Below are positions 46,443 through 55,368 of a DNA stretch of 64,000 bases, piece after piece. Both the position numbers and the translations under genes were made by a program. Source of the stretch: Staphylococcus sp. NRL 16/872 (GTDB taxonomy: Bacteria; Bacillota; Bacilli; Staphylococcales; Staphylococcaceae); contig NZ_CP119327.1 of NCBI RefSeq assembly GCF_022815905.2, positions 1,116,001 through 1,180,000 on the forward strand, in the 5' to 3' direction. A model generated the notes under the pieces. That model did not search any database, had not been told where the DNA came from, and saw only the letters and a program-made list of their open reading frames with translations. Positions within the stretch are counted from its first letter, which is position 1; every line of letters starts with the position of its first letter.

Positions 46443-46883
46443 CTATTCAATAGTAGGTTTAATATCGATAGTTACATTATTGCGTATAGAATTTGAAATC
46501 ATACAGTTGTTATCAGCAATCGTTAATAGTTTAGGTAAACGTTTTTCTAATGTTGATTTCTCATCACTCGAAACTGTAATAGAAGGATAGTGCGTAATCT
46601 TATCCATTTTGAATTTTCCATTTTCAAAAAGAGCTGTACCAATGGTCTTAATCGTTAACTTTATATTTGTAAATTTAGCTCTTTCAAGCGTTGCAGCTAG
46701 GGAGATAATATAGCAAGAAGAAGCGGCAGACACTAATAATTCATCTGGATTTGTGCCAGTACCATTACCACCTAAAGGAGCTGGAATCGAAATATGTTCA
46801 GAAATCACATCACCATTCACTGTACCTACCTTTTCGCGACCACCTCGCCACTTAGTTTGAACTTCGAAATCATGTTTCACCAT
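46443..46883 (-). CDS. OsmC/Ohr-family peroxiredoxin
   Basis: A 146-residue protein of the OsmC fold that reduces organic hydroperoxides in homologues. The two redox cysteines are present in SAASSCYIISLAA (about residue 57) and in IADNNCMISNSI (about 126). NGTGTNPDELL is the family signature before the first cysteine. GGAGG is well placed before the ATG. It stands alone between the aminotransferase gene and the divergent phosphodiesterase gene. Confidence 0.87.
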   Translation of the reverse strand: MVKHDFEVQTKWRGGREKVGTVNGDVISEHISIPAPLGGNGTGTNPDELLVSAASSCYIISLAATLERAKFTNIKLTIKTIGTALFENGKFKMDKITHYPSITVSSDEKSTLEKRLPKLLTIADNNCMISNSIRNNVTIDIKPTIE

Positions 46884-46962
46884 ATCAGTTTGACCTCCGT
46901 AAATTGTGTGTTAACTTAAGTTTAGTTGAAAGTGGTGCAAGATGAAAGAAAGGTGTCTTTTT

Positions 46963-47709
46963 ATGAAAATATCTAAACCCAATCAAGCGTTTCAAATTGT
47001 AGCGCATCGTGGATTATCTCATCGTTATCCTGAAAATACTATTGAAGGATTTAAAGCGGCATTAATGCATCATATTGATATGTTAGAAATAGATGTGCAT
47101 TTCACTAAAGATAAAGAATTAGTGGTAATTCATGATGATACGATTGATCGTACATCTAATGGAAAAGGGAAAGTGATGGATTACACACTTGAAGAACTAA
47201 GAAACTTTGACTTTGGCGTAAAGCATAGCAAAGCTTTTTTAAATACAAAAATATCTACGTTTGATGAAGTGTTGGAAGTATTTAATCATTATTCTAAAAC
47301 ATTATTAATAGAGTTAAAGGTGCCTAGTCAATATCCTGGTATTGAGGAAGCAGTCGTACAACGACTAAAAGCGCATCAAGTTCCATCACATAAAGCGATT
47401 CTTCAATCCTTTGATGTTGATAGCGTCAAACATCTCTCTACATTACAGAGTGATTATCAATTAGGGGTATTGATTAGCAAAAAGAAATATTGGTACAAAT
47501 TACCTGACTTTAAAGAAATTGCTAAATATGCGAAGTTTGTGAATCCTAATTATAAATTAGTAAACAAAAAATTTATGGCCCATGCTCACGAGAATGATTT
47601 GAAAGTCATACCATATACGGTGAACAAGTCTAAAGATGTAAAAAAAATTATCAACTTAGGGGTAGACGGAATTATTTCTGATATTCCAGATGAACTATTC
47701 AAATTATAA
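46963..47709 (+). CDS. Glycerophosphodiester phosphodiesterase (GlpQ/UgpQ-like)
   Basis: Cleaves glycerophosphodiesters to glycerol 3-phosphate and an alcohol. The 248 residues have the GDPD signatures AHRGLSHRYPENTIEGFKAAL (His, Arg and Glu of the active site) and LEIDVHFTKDKELVVIHDDTIDRTSNGKG (second Glu/Asp pair and His). LLIELKVP and the QSFD strand follow. No signal peptide, so it acts in the cytoplasm. I prefer ATG 46963 (MKISKPNQAF) after AAAGGTG; an upstream ATG at 46942 adds seven residues. Confidence 0.88.
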   Translation: MKISKPNQAFQIVAHRGLSHRYPENTIEGFKAALMHHIDMLEIDVHFTKDKELVVIHDDTIDRTSNGKGKVMDYTLEELRNFDFGVKHSKAFLNTKISTFDEVLEVFNHYSKTLLIELKVPSQYPGIEEAVVQRLKAHQVPSHKAILQSFDVDSVKHLSTLQSDYQLGVLISKKKYWYKLPDFKEIAKYAKFVNPNYKLVNKKFMAHAHENDLKVIPYTVNKSKDVKKIINLGVDGIISDIPDELFKL

Positions 47710-47717
47710 TGAAGTTA

Positions 47718-47757
47718 TAAAAAACCACCCAATCCCAAAGGAAAGGGTGGTTTTAAT
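47718..47757. terminator. Bidirectional terminator between the phosphodiesterase gene and rpsD
   Basis: Stem AAAACCACCC/GGGTGGTTTT (about 47721-47730 with 47745-47754), serving both convergent genes. Confidence 0.88.
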
Positions 47758-47767
47758 ACTACGCAAC

Positions 47768-48370
47768 TTATCTTGAGTAGTACTCAACGATTAATTGTTC
47801 GTTAATCTCAGCAGGTAATTCGCTACGTTCAGGGAAGCGTACGAAAGTACCTTTTAAGCTGTCTGCATCGAAGTCTAAGTATTCAGGTACGAAATTGTTG
47901 ATTTCAACTGATTCTTTGATGATGTCTAAGTTTTGTGATTTTTCACGTACAGTGATAACTTGACCAGGTTTTAATGAGTATGATGGGATGTCAACGCGAC
48001 GACCATCAACTTCAACGTGACCGTGACCAACTAATTGACGAGCTTGACGGCGAGTACGAGCTAAACCTAATGAGTATACAACTGCATCTAAACGGCTAGC
48101 TAATAAGATCATGAAGTTTTCACCATGAACACCGTGTTGTTTACCAGCAATGTCAAATGTGTTACGGAATTGTCTTTCAGTCATTCCATATAAGTAACGT
48201 AATTTTTGTTTTTCACGTAATTGTAAACCATACTCTGATAATTTTTTACGTTGGTTTGGACCATGTTGTCCTGGTGCGTAAGGACGTTTTTCTAATTCTT
48301 TACCTGTACCACTTAAAGAGATACCTAAACGACGAGATTTTTTCCAGTTTGAACCTCTGAATCGAGCCAT
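47768..48370 (-). CDS. rpsD: 30S ribosomal protein S4
   Basis: Primary 16S rRNA-binding protein of the small subunit. The 200 residues match S4 throughout: [49 protein letters not shown], and the S4 domain [38 protein letters not shown]. This is the form without the N-terminal zinc cysteines. A strong GGAGGAG site precedes the ATG. A long structured leader points to autoregulation. Confidence 0.97.
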   Translation of the reverse strand: MARFRGSNWKKSRRLGISLSGTGKELEKRPYAPGQHGPNQRKKLSEYGLQLREKQKLRYLYGMTERQFRNTFDIAGKQHGVHGENFMILLASRLDAVVYSLGLARTRRQARQLVGHGHVEVDGRRVDIPSYSLKPGQVITVREKSQNLDIIKESVEINNFVPEYLDFDADSLKGTFVRFPERSELPAEINEQLIVEYYSR

Positions 48371-48560
48371 AATAAGACTCCTCCTTTTTCTTTTTTGTTG
48401 TTATGAATAAACAAAAAAGAGTGTTGCATGCTCATCAAGATATGTTGTTTTATGTGTCTTCACCTTATAGCTCCAGTTACATGACACGTCCACTTCGGGA
48501 ACAACATAGCGCTCAATAATATACAACTGCTATTTTCGTTAATTCACACAAAACCCATTG
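48371..48560 (-). promoter_or_regulatory. Probable S4-binding autoregulatory leader of rpsD
   Basis: About 190 bases upstream of rpsD contain several complementary blocks on the minus strand, for example TGTTGTTCCCGAAGTGGACGTGT-like and GATATGTTGTTTT segments, and an AACAA/TTGTT-rich stem near the ribosome site. B. subtilis rpsD is known to be repressed by S4 binding to its leader. The same role is inferred here from length, position and base-paired blocks, not from a proven match. Confidence 0.55.
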
Positions 48561-48595
48561 TACCAGTATTTTTTAAAGTGTCAATACATTTATCA

Positions 48596-49063
48596 CTATT
48601 TTGATAACTGATTTTCTAAAATTGCTACGATCGTTTCTAAGCCTTGCTGATCTTCCTTTGAAAAACGATTTTTTATAGGCGCATCAATATCTAACACACC
48701 AATGATTTTTTTATTTTTATGGATAGGAACAACAATTTCAGATTTACTATTTGCATCACAAGCAATATGGCCAGGAAAGGCATGCACATCTGTTACTAAT
48801 TGTGTTTTGTCTTCTGATACCGCTGTGCCACAAACGCCTTTACCTATAGCGATATGCACACAAGCTGGATGGCCTTGGAAGGGACCTAAGATGAGTTCGT
48901 TATTTTCTATTAAATAAAACCCAACCCAGTTCACCTGGTCTAATGTATCATTGAGTAAAGCAGACGTATTACTTAAGATGGCGATTAAATTTGTTTCATC
49001 TTCAATTAGACTAGTAAGTTGTTTTTTTAGCAAAGTGTAATTTGTTTCTTTGATAACTGTCAT
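48596..49063 (-). CDS. GAF-domain free methionine-(R)-sulfoxide reductase (fRMsr type)
   Basis: A 155-residue single GAF domain. The three cysteines of fRMsr enzymes are in place: GHPACVHIAIGKGVCGTAV carries two and GHIACDANSKSEIVVPI the third. It should reduce free Met-R-sulfoxide with thioredoxin as partner and so protect against oxidation. GAGG precedes the ATG. The neighbours rpsD and ezrA give no functional hint. Confidence 0.85.
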   Translation of the reverse strand: MTVIKETNYTLLKKQLTSLIEDETNLIAILSNTSALLNDTLDQVNWVGFYLIENNELILGPFQGHPACVHIAIGKGVCGTAVSEDKTQLVTDVHAFPGHIACDANSKSEIVVPIHKNKKIIGVLDIDAPIKNRFSKEDQQGLETIVAILENQLSK

Positions 49064-49192
49064 AACTGTACCTCATTCAATTATTTTACAAATAAGTATA
49101 AAGTGAAAAAAATATTCTATCAATTCATTTAATTCTATTTTAATGAACGGTAAAGTTACGTTATAATGATGATAATATAGGAGGAGAATGAG

Positions 49193-50887
49193 ATGGCTGT
49201 AATCATTATATTAGCAATACTAATTATCATATTGATTGCTGTTGGCGTTATGTTCTACATGCGATCTAGCAAGAGAAAAATTCTAGAAGAAGCAGAAGAA
49301 CGTAAATTAAAAGTCCAACAACTACCTTTTGAAGAAAACTTAGATAAGCTTTCTGAATTAAACTTAAAAGGTGAAACTAGAACTAAATATGATGCATTAA
49401 AACAAGACACCCTAGATCACACAAATAATTATCTAGCACCAGTTGAAGATAAGATTCATGATGCTGAAATTCAACTTGATAAATTTCAATTTTCAGGTGC
49501 GCAAATGGATATTGATGATGCGCATGAATTGATGGATAGATACGAAGCGAGTTATCAAGCTCAAGTAAAAGACGTAAACGAAATCATAACTTTACATAAG
49601 GAAAACGAAGAAGTTTATAACAAATGTAAAACGGATTATCGTGAAATGAAACGTGATGTATTAGCAAATAGACATCAATTTGGGGAAGCGGCAGCACCCC
49701 TTGAAAAACAAATTGAATCATTTGAGCCTGAACTAGAGCAGTATGACATGCTTAAAAGTGAAGGTAATTACGTTCAAGCGCATAATCATATTATGGGATT
49801 AAGCGAGTCAATGAATGAAACAAAAGAATATATGGCTGAGATTCCAGAATTAATTCGAGAAGCGCAAAAAGAATTGCCAGGTCAATTCCAAGATTTAAAA
49901 TATGGTTGTAGAGATTTAAAAGCGAATGGCTATGACTTAGATCATGTGAAAATTGATGGGACATTACAAAGCTTAAAAACAGAGTTGAATTTCGTTGAAC
50001 CAATGATTAGTCGTTTGGAATTGGATGAAGCGAATAATAAACTTCAACAAATCAATGATAAGCTTGATGAAATGTATGATTTAATCGAACATGAAGTAAA
50101 AGCTAAAAATGAAGTAGAAGAAACAAAAGAAGACATTACTAATGAATTATTCAAAGCAAGAGAAATGAACTATACACTAAGAACTGAAATTGATTATATT
50201 CGTGAGAACTACTTCATTAATGAAAGTGATGTTCATAGTATTCGCCAACATGAGAATGAAATTCAAAATTTAGTGGCTGTATATGATGATATTCTTAAAG
50301 AAATGTCTAAGTCTGCAGTAAGATATAGTGAAGTTAAAGATAATCTAGAATATCTAGATGACCATGTAAAAGTCATTAACGAAAAACAAGAAAAATTACA
50401 AAATCATCTTATTCAAATGAGAGAAGATGAAGCAGATGCGGAAGACAATCTTTTAAGAATCCAATCTAAAAAAGAAGAAGTATATCGTAGATTGCTTGCT
50501 TCTAATTTAACAAGTGTTCCGGAACGCTTTGTTATTATGAAAAATGAAATTGACCATGAAGTTAGAGATGTAAATGATCAATTTAGCGAACGTCCAATTC
50601 ATGTGAAGCATTTAAAAGATAGAGTATCAAAAATTGTGATTCAAATGAATACATTTGAAGACGAAGCAAATGATGTTCTAGTTAATGCAGTTTATGCTGA
50701 ACGTTTAATTCAATATGGTAATCGCTACCGTAAAGATTATAACAATGTAGATAAAAGTTTAAATGAAGCAGAACGTTTGTTTAAAAATAATCGATATAAA
50801 CGTTCAATTGAAATTTCAGAACAGGCACTTGAAAGTGTCGAACCTGGCATCACAAAATACATTGAAGACGAAATTACAAAAGAATAG
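49193..50887 (+). CDS. ezrA: Septation ring formation regulator EzrA
   Basis: Division protein that binds FtsZ and coordinates wall synthesis at the septum. The 564 residues begin with a single membrane segment ([22 protein letters not shown], residues 2-23) and continue as an almost unbroken series of long coiled coils forming spectrin-like repeats. The QNR patch, a C-terminal landmark, is seen near YGNRYRKDY (about 505). GGAGGAG stands before the ATG. Length is as in S. aureus. Confidence 0.95.
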   Translation: MAVIIILAILIIILIAVGVMFYMRSSKRKILEEAEERKLKVQQLPFEENLDKLSELNLKGETRTKYDALKQDTLDHTNNYLAPVEDKIHDAEIQLDKFQFSGAQMDIDDAHELMDRYEASYQAQVKDVNEIITLHKENEEVYNKCKTDYREMKRDVLANRHQFGEAAAPLEKQIESFEPELEQYDMLKSEGNYVQAHNHIMGLSESMNETKEYMAEIPELIREAQKELPGQFQDLKYGCRDLKANGYDLDHVKIDGTLQSLKTELNFVEPMISRLELDEANNKLQQINDKLDEMYDLIEHEVKAKNEVEETKEDITNELFKAREMNYTLRTEIDYIRENYFINESDVHSIRQHENEIQNLVAVYDDILKEMSKSAVRYSEVKDNLEYLDDHVKVINEKQEKLQNHLIQMREDEADAEDNLLRIQSKKEEVYRRLLASNLTSVPERFVIMKNEIDHEVRDVNDQFSERPIHVKHLKDRVSKIVIQMNTFEDEANDVLVNAVYAERLIQYGNRYRKDYNNVDKSLNEAERLFKNNRYKRSIEISEQALESVEPGITKYIEDEITKE

Positions 50888-50899
50888 ACTTTAGAACAT

Positions 50900-50942
50900 A
50901 AAATAGGCATATATCCTTAAAATTAGGATATATGCCTAAATT
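50900..50942 (+). terminator. Hairpin after ezrA
   Basis: Perfect 14-bp stem TAGGCATATATCCT/AGGATATATGCCTA (50904-50917 with 50925-50938). The T run is poor. It is closely related in sequence to the hairpin at 51147-51187. Confidence 0.7.
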
Positions 50943-50949
50943 TATAGGC

Positions 50950-51190
50950 AAAATAAATTTAAAGATTAAGACTGATAGAAAACCCTCGTCAATCGAGGAG
51001 ATGAAATGCGTAACGACGGTCATTTTTCTTGTGAAAAGGAACACCTGAGCTAAAGCTCATGTGTAAGTACCACTAACTTCTAAAGAAGAAGTGGTGCTTT
51101 AAGGCACGTATGAGGTGACGATGAGTGAAAGGGTTTGTCTACAGACTTAGGCATGTATCCTAAAAATTATAGAATACATGCCTTTAAATT
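50950..51190 (+). ncRNA. Candidate structured non-coding RNA
   Basis: A closing stem AAACCCT (50980-50986) pairs with AGGGTTT (51130-51136). TCGTCA (50986-50991) can also pair with TGACGA (51116-51121). Inside lie hairpins ACACCTGAGC/GCTCATGTGT (51041-51050 with 51055-51064) and ACCAC...GTGGT (51069-51073 with 51091-51095). CCTCG/CGAGG (50984-50988 with 50994-50998) competes with the closing stem. A T-tailed terminator follows. I cannot match it to a named RNA family; strand is inferred from the terminator. Confidence 0.45.
51147..51187 (+). terminator. Terminator of the candidate RNA
   Basis: Stem AGGCATGTAT/ATACATGCCT (51149-51158 with 51174-51183) followed by TTTAAATTTTG. Confidence 0.75.
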
Positions 51191-51241
51191 TTGTTAAAAA
51201 ATAGTATAATGCTTTAGTGTCTATTTTTAAGAATTATAAAA

Positions 51242-51401
51242 GGGGATTGAGACAAAAGTATTTGTGCTCTGGGCACCGATTAACGGCGTTCCAAAAGCAG
51301 GATTTTCGGCAGAGGCCTTTACAATTCGACAAAAATTGAGAAACAATTTTGCTCATTGTTCAGTTCTGCTCAAATCCTAAACGCTTTTGTCTCGACCTCT
51401 G
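51242..51401. repeat. 160-bp fold-back intergenic repeat
   Basis: GAGACAAAAG (51249-51258) pairs with CTTTTGTCTC (51384-51393). An inner arm AGGATTTTCGGCAGA (51299-51313) pairs with TCTGCTCAAATCCT (51365-51378). A smaller CAAAAATTG/CAATTTTG hairpin forms the centre. From memory, sequences of this form (GGGATTGAGACAAAAG ... CTTTTGTCTCGACC) recur between genes in staphylococcal genomes, so I call it a dispersed repeat. It may also form a long RNA hairpin. Confidence 0.6.
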
Positions 51402-51440
51402 TGTTAGATAGTTTATTTGATTTGAAAGTGAGTGTTGCAA

Positions 51441-52577
51441 ATGATTTATTTGGATAATGCCGCAACTACTAAACCTCATAAAGAAGTGTTAGATTCGTTT
51501 GTTAAAGTGAATGAATCTGTTTATTATAATCCAAATAGCCCGCATAAAATGGGCTTACAAGCTGAAAAAGTTTTAAATCAAGCGAAAGAACGTATTAATC
51601 AACTTTTATTCGGCAAACAACCATTTGATGTCATATTTACAAGTGGGGCAACAGAATCTAACAATATTGCCTTAAAAGGTGTAGCATTACGTAAAAAACA
51701 ATTTGCGAATGAAATTATTACTTCTGTTTTAGAACATCCTTCTGTATTAGAAGTGATGCGCTATCTTGAAACACAGGGTTTTGTTTTGAAATATGTAAAT
51801 ATTAACGAAAATGGTCAAATAGATGTAGAACATCTATCTTCTTTAATGAATGATAAAGTAGGACTAGTAACATGTATGTATGTGAATAATATTATGGGAC
51901 AAATTCAACCTATTGCTCAAATAGTAGAAGTATTAAAACAGTATCCTAAGGCGCACTTACATGTAGATGCTGTTCAAGCTTTAGGCAAAGTGCCAATGAC
52001 CTTAACAGGTGTGAATAGTGTAAGTTTTAGTGGACATAAATTTAATGGTCTGAAAGGACAAGGTTTATTATTAATAGACAATAAAGCGAAACTTGAGCCT
52101 ATCGTTCATGGTGGAGGACAAGAATATGGTATCCGAAGTGGTACAGTCAATCTTGCTATGGATGTGTCATTAGTGAAAGCAATTGATTTAGCTGTAAGTA
52201 ATTTAGATGAACGCTACAATAAGTTAAAGTCATTTAATAAAGAGTTACGCTCGTTTTTTAAAGACTATAAAGGTATTTATGTTAATTCTCCAGAAGATGG
52301 AGCCCCTCAAATTTTGAATATTGCTTTTCCTGGTGTGAAAGGTGAAGTCCTCGTAAATGCATTTTCAAAACTCGATATCATGGTCTCAACGACAAGTGCT
52401 TGTTCATCAAAACGTGGTAAGTTAAATGAAGTATTATTAGGAATGAATATTCGTGAGGATAAAATAGAGGGTAGTATACGATTATCACTGGGGGATACTA
52501 CTACGAAAGAAGATATTAATCAATTTAAAGAAAGATTTGAAACAATATATACTGAAGTAAAGGAGTTGCTTAAATAA
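51441..52577 (+). CDS. NifS/IscS-like cysteine desulfurase
   Basis: Takes sulfur from cysteine as a persulfide. The 378 residues contain the PLP lysine in SFSGHKFNGLKGQG (about residue 200) and the catalytic cysteine in STTSACSSKRGKL (about 322). The N-terminal YLDNAATTKPHKEV is typical. I use ATG 51441 (MIYLDNAATT); the TTG at 51432 is unlikely. thiI begins one base after its stop. In B. subtilis the dedicated desulfurase NifZ next to ThiI feeds tRNA 4-thiouridine, which is the likely role here. Confidence 0.9.
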   Translation: MIYLDNAATTKPHKEVLDSFVKVNESVYYNPNSPHKMGLQAEKVLNQAKERINQLLFGKQPFDVIFTSGATESNNIALKGVALRKKQFANEIITSVLEHPSVLEVMRYLETQGFVLKYVNINENGQIDVEHLSSLMNDKVGLVTCMYVNNIMGQIQPIAQIVEVLKQYPKAHLHVDAVQALGKVPMTLTGVNSVSFSGHKFNGLKGQGLLLIDNKAKLEPIVHGGGQEYGIRSGTVNLAMDVSLVKAIDLAVSNLDERYNKLKSFNKELRSFFKDYKGIYVNSPEDGAPQILNIAFPGVKGEVLVNAFSKLDIMVSTTSACSSKRGKLNEVLLGMNIREDKIEGSIRLSLGDTTTKEDINQFKERFETIYTEVKELLK

Positions 52578-53801
52578 ATGAAATTCGATCATTTATTAGT
52601 AAGGTATGGCGAAATAACATTAAAAGGAAGCAATCGAAAAAAATTCGTCAACGCTTTAAAAGATAATGTGAATCGTTCATTACAGTCACTTGATGGTACA
52701 CATGTATATGGTAAAAGAGATAGAATGTATATCACACTAACAGATGAAGCTGATGCTCAAGAAGTCATCTCTCGTGTCACTAAAATTTTTGGGATTAAAT
52801 CTGTAAGTCCAGTTCATAAAACAACTCAAGAATTGGAAGATATTAAAAACTTATGTGTAGAACTTGCACAAGAGTTTAATAGTGGAGATACATTTAAAAT
52901 AGATGTTAAACGTGTCGATAAATCATTCCCACTTGATACGTATGAATTACAAAGAGAATTAGGTGGCACAATATTAAATGCAACTGAAGATCTTACTGTG
53001 GATGTTAAGCAACCAACTCATAACGTAAGAGTAGAAGTACGTATGGATGGCGTCTATATTTACACAGAAGTATATGAAGGTGCAGGAGGTTTACCAGTAG
53101 GAACTGGAGGAAAAACATTGCTAATGCTTTCAGGAGGCATTGATTCACCTGTAGCTGGAATGGAAATTATGAAACGTGGTGTTAGAATTGAAGCGATTCA
53201 TTTTCATAGCCCTCCATTTACTAGTGAAAAAGCAAAAGATAAAGTAATTGAATTAACGCGTATATTATCTGAACGTGTAGGTCCAATTAAACTGCATATT
53301 GTTCCGTTTACTGAACTTCAAAAACAAATTAATAAAGTTGTCCATCCGAGATATACGATAACTTCAACACGACGCATGATGCTTAGAGTCGCTGATATTG
53401 TATTAGAACGTATCGGCGGACATGCGATTGTTAACGGAGAAAACTTAGGACAAGTTGCCAGTCAAACGTTAAAAAGTATGTATGCTATCAATAACGTGAC
53501 ATCTACGCCAATTTTACGTCCACTTGTTTCGCTTGATAAAGAAGATATTGTCAAAAAAGCACGTGAAATTGGAACATTTGATGTGTCAATTCAACCATAT
53601 GAAGATTGTTGTACAATATTTACACCTAAAAATCCTGTCACAGAGCCAGATTTCGATAAAGTCATTAAATACGAAAGCGTATATAATTTTGATGAAATGG
53701 TTCAACGTGCTGCAGATAATGTTGAAACAATTACAATTAGTAAGGATTATAAGAGTGAAAAAGATAAAGATGCTGATGCATTAATAGATGAATTATTCTA
53801 A
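52578..53801 (+). CDS. thiI: tRNA 4-thiouridine synthase ThiI
   Basis: Makes 4-thiouridine at position 8 of tRNA. The 407 residues comprise a ferredoxin-like start, a THUMP domain (about 60-165) and the PP-loop ATP-binding domain ([18 protein letters not shown], about 183-200). The cysteine region is [13 protein letters not shown]. There is no C-terminal rhodanese domain, so sulfur must come from a partner, consistent with the cysteine desulfurase gene directly upstream. The ribosome site AAAGGAG lies inside the end of that gene. Confidence 0.95.
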   Translation: MKFDHLLVRYGEITLKGSNRKKFVNALKDNVNRSLQSLDGTHVYGKRDRMYITLTDEADAQEVISRVTKIFGIKSVSPVHKTTQELEDIKNLCVELAQEFNSGDTFKIDVKRVDKSFPLDTYELQRELGGTILNATEDLTVDVKQPTHNVRVEVRMDGVYIYTEVYEGAGGLPVGTGGKTLLMLSGGIDSPVAGMEIMKRGVRIEAIHFHSPPFTSEKAKDKVIELTRILSERVGPIKLHIVPFTELQKQINKVVHPRYTITSTRRMMLRVADIVLERIGGHAIVNGENLGQVASQTLKSMYAINNVTSTPILRPLVSLDKEDIVKKAREIGTFDVSIQPYEDCCTIFTPKNPVTEPDFDKVIKYESVYNFDEMVQRAADNVETITISKDYKSEKDKDADALIDELF

Positions 53802-53840
53802 AATTAGTTTAAATAAAAACAAATTTTTGGGGATGGATTA

Positions 53841-54617
53841 ATGGATATCAGTTTGGATATGATTATTATCATTATAGTTTTTGGCTTTGTAGCCGCTTTT
53901 ATTGATGCAGTGGTAGGAGGGGGTGGGTTAATCTCTATTCCCGCATTACTCGCTGTAGGGATGCCACCAGCACTTGCATTAGGCACCAATAAATTAGCGA
54001 GTTCATTTGGCTCGTTAACCAGTGCGATTAAATTTATTCGTTCAGGAAAAGTAGATTTATCAATTGTACTAAAACTTTTTCCATTTATATTTGTGTTTTC
54101 AGCGGGTGGTGCAAGTCTAGCGACGTTTTTACCAGCCGAAGTTCTAAAGCCACTTGTTATCGTTATATTAACACTTGTTTTAATTTACACGATATTTAAA
54201 AAAGATTGGGGAGATGTGCGCACCTTTTCTAAATTGACCTTTGGTAAAGCTATTATTTTTGTTGGCTTATTATTATTAATAGGATTTTACGATGGTTTTT
54301 TAGGTGGAGGAACAGGCTCCTTTATGTTATTTGTTTTATTAATGTTTGGATTTGATTTTTTAAGCGCTGCTGGCAATGCGAAAGTACTCAACTTCGCTTC
54401 AAATATAGGAGCGTTAATCCTTTTCATTATTTTAGGACAAGTTGATTTCGTGTATGGGTTAATAATGGGTGTAAGTATGATTTTTGGTTCATATTTGGGC
54501 GCTCAATTAGCTATAAGTAAAGGTGTCGGCTATGTGAAATTATTATTTATTATAGTCACTGCACTATTAATTTTGAAAAACACATACGATTATATTATGC
54601 AATTACTAGGGAAATAG
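53841..54617 (+). CDS. TSUP-family (TauE/SafE) membrane transporter
   Basis: A 258-residue integral membrane protein with about eight hydrophobic segments. It shows two TSUP half-signatures: FIDAVVGGGGLISIPALLAVGMPPALALGTNKLASSFGS near the start, and GFYDGFLGGGTGSFMLF with ANAKVLNFASN-like GNAKVLNFASN in the second half. Family members export sulfite, sulfoacetate or other small sulfur anions. Standing between thiI and tpx, a sulfur-related role is plausible, but the substrate is unknown. Confidence 0.85.
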   Translation: MDISLDMIIIIIVFGFVAAFIDAVVGGGGLISIPALLAVGMPPALALGTNKLASSFGSLTSAIKFIRSGKVDLSIVLKLFPFIFVFSAGGASLATFLPAEVLKPLVIVILTLVLIYTIFKKDWGDVRTFSKLTFGKAIIFVGLLLLIGFYDGFLGGGTGSFMLFVLLMFGFDFLSAAGNAKVLNFASNIGALILFIILGQVDFVYGLIMGVSMIFGSYLGAQLAISKGVGYVKLLFIIVTALLILKNTYDYIMQLLGK

Positions 54618-54736
54618 TACTTTCAATTTATTGAGTCTAAGCATGTAATAGTATCAATTAATTGATTTAAGATTTACTACTGTCGTATTATTTATTATAG
54701 ATAGAATTTAAAATCAATCTTGGAGGTCATAACAAC

Positions 54737-55231
54737 ATGGCACAAATTACTTTTAAAAATAATCCTATTCATTTATTAGGAACAGAGGTTTCAGAAGGAC
54801 AACAAGCTCCAGATTTTAAAGTATTAGATAATGATTTAAATGAAGTAGATTTAAGTCATTTTGAAGGGCAAAAGAAATTAATCAGCGTAGTACCTTCAAT
54901 TGATACGGGTGTATGTGATCAACAAACACGTAAATTTAACGAGGAAGCTTCTCAAGAAGATGGTGTCGTTTTAACTATTTCAGCTGACTTACCATTTGCT
55001 CAAAAAAGATGGTGTGCGTCTAATGGTTTAGACAATGTTATTACTTTAAGCGACCATAAAGACTTATCTTTCGGTGAGAATTACGGTGTAGTAATGGAAG
55101 AGTTACGTCTCTTAGCACGTTCAGTTTTCGTTTTAGACAAAGAGAACAAAGTAGTTTATAAAGAATTAGTAAGTGAGGGTACGGATTATCCTAACTTTGA
55201 AGCGGCTTTAGAGGCTTATCGTAATATTTAA
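54737..55231 (+). CDS. tpx: Thiol peroxidase Tpx
   Basis: Atypical 2-Cys peroxiredoxin that reduces peroxides with thioredoxin. The 164 residues have the peroxidatic cysteine in [20 protein letters not shown] (about residue 60) and the resolving cysteine in [14 protein letters not shown] (about 94). TGVCD and the conserved Arg in LARSVFVLD complete the active site. GGAGGTC precedes the ATG. In B. subtilis tpx is also followed by ytxK and ackA. Confidence 0.95.
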   Translation: MAQITFKNNPIHLLGTEVSEGQQAPDFKVLDNDLNEVDLSHFEGQKKLISVVPSIDTGVCDQQTRKFNEEASQEDGVVLTISADLPFAQKRWCASNGLDNVITLSDHKDLSFGENYGVVMEELRLLARSVFVLDKENKVVYKELVSEGTDYPNFEAALEAYRNI

Positions 55232-55268
55232 TGATTGCATAAATAAATGTTTAAAAAGACATAAATTC

Positions 55269-55350
55269 AAGTGTCCATATTTATTTCAAAAACAAGAATG
55301 TAGAAAGAGATGTTACATTTTAAAGAAATAAAATTTATGGACGCTTTTTT
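55269..55350 (+). terminator. Two-tier hairpin terminator between tpx and the ytxK-like gene
   Basis: A long stem pairs GTGTCCATATTTATTTC (55271-55287) with GAAATAAAATTTATGGACGC (55325-55344). An inner AATGTA/TACATT hairpin lies in the loop, and six T follow. The T run ends about 20 bases before the next start codon. Confidence 0.8.
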
Positions 55351-55368
55351 GTTGGAAAGGAAGTTTAT

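Larger units (their letters stand above)
50888..51440. other. Long intergenic region between ezrA and the cysteine desulfurase gene
   Basis: About 550 bases holding four things: a hairpin after ezrA (50904-50938), a candidate structured RNA (about 50950-51190) ending in a related hairpin, a 160-bp fold-back repeat (51242-51401), and the start region of the next gene. No convincing protein gene. A 15-codon ATG frame at 51001-51048 is noted but not accepted. Confidence 0.6.

Noticed and set aside
51001..51048. A 15-codon ATG frame inside the candidate RNA
   Set aside because: The ATG directly abuts GAGGAG with no spacing and the frame overlaps the paired region. A leader peptide cannot be excluded but is not supported.
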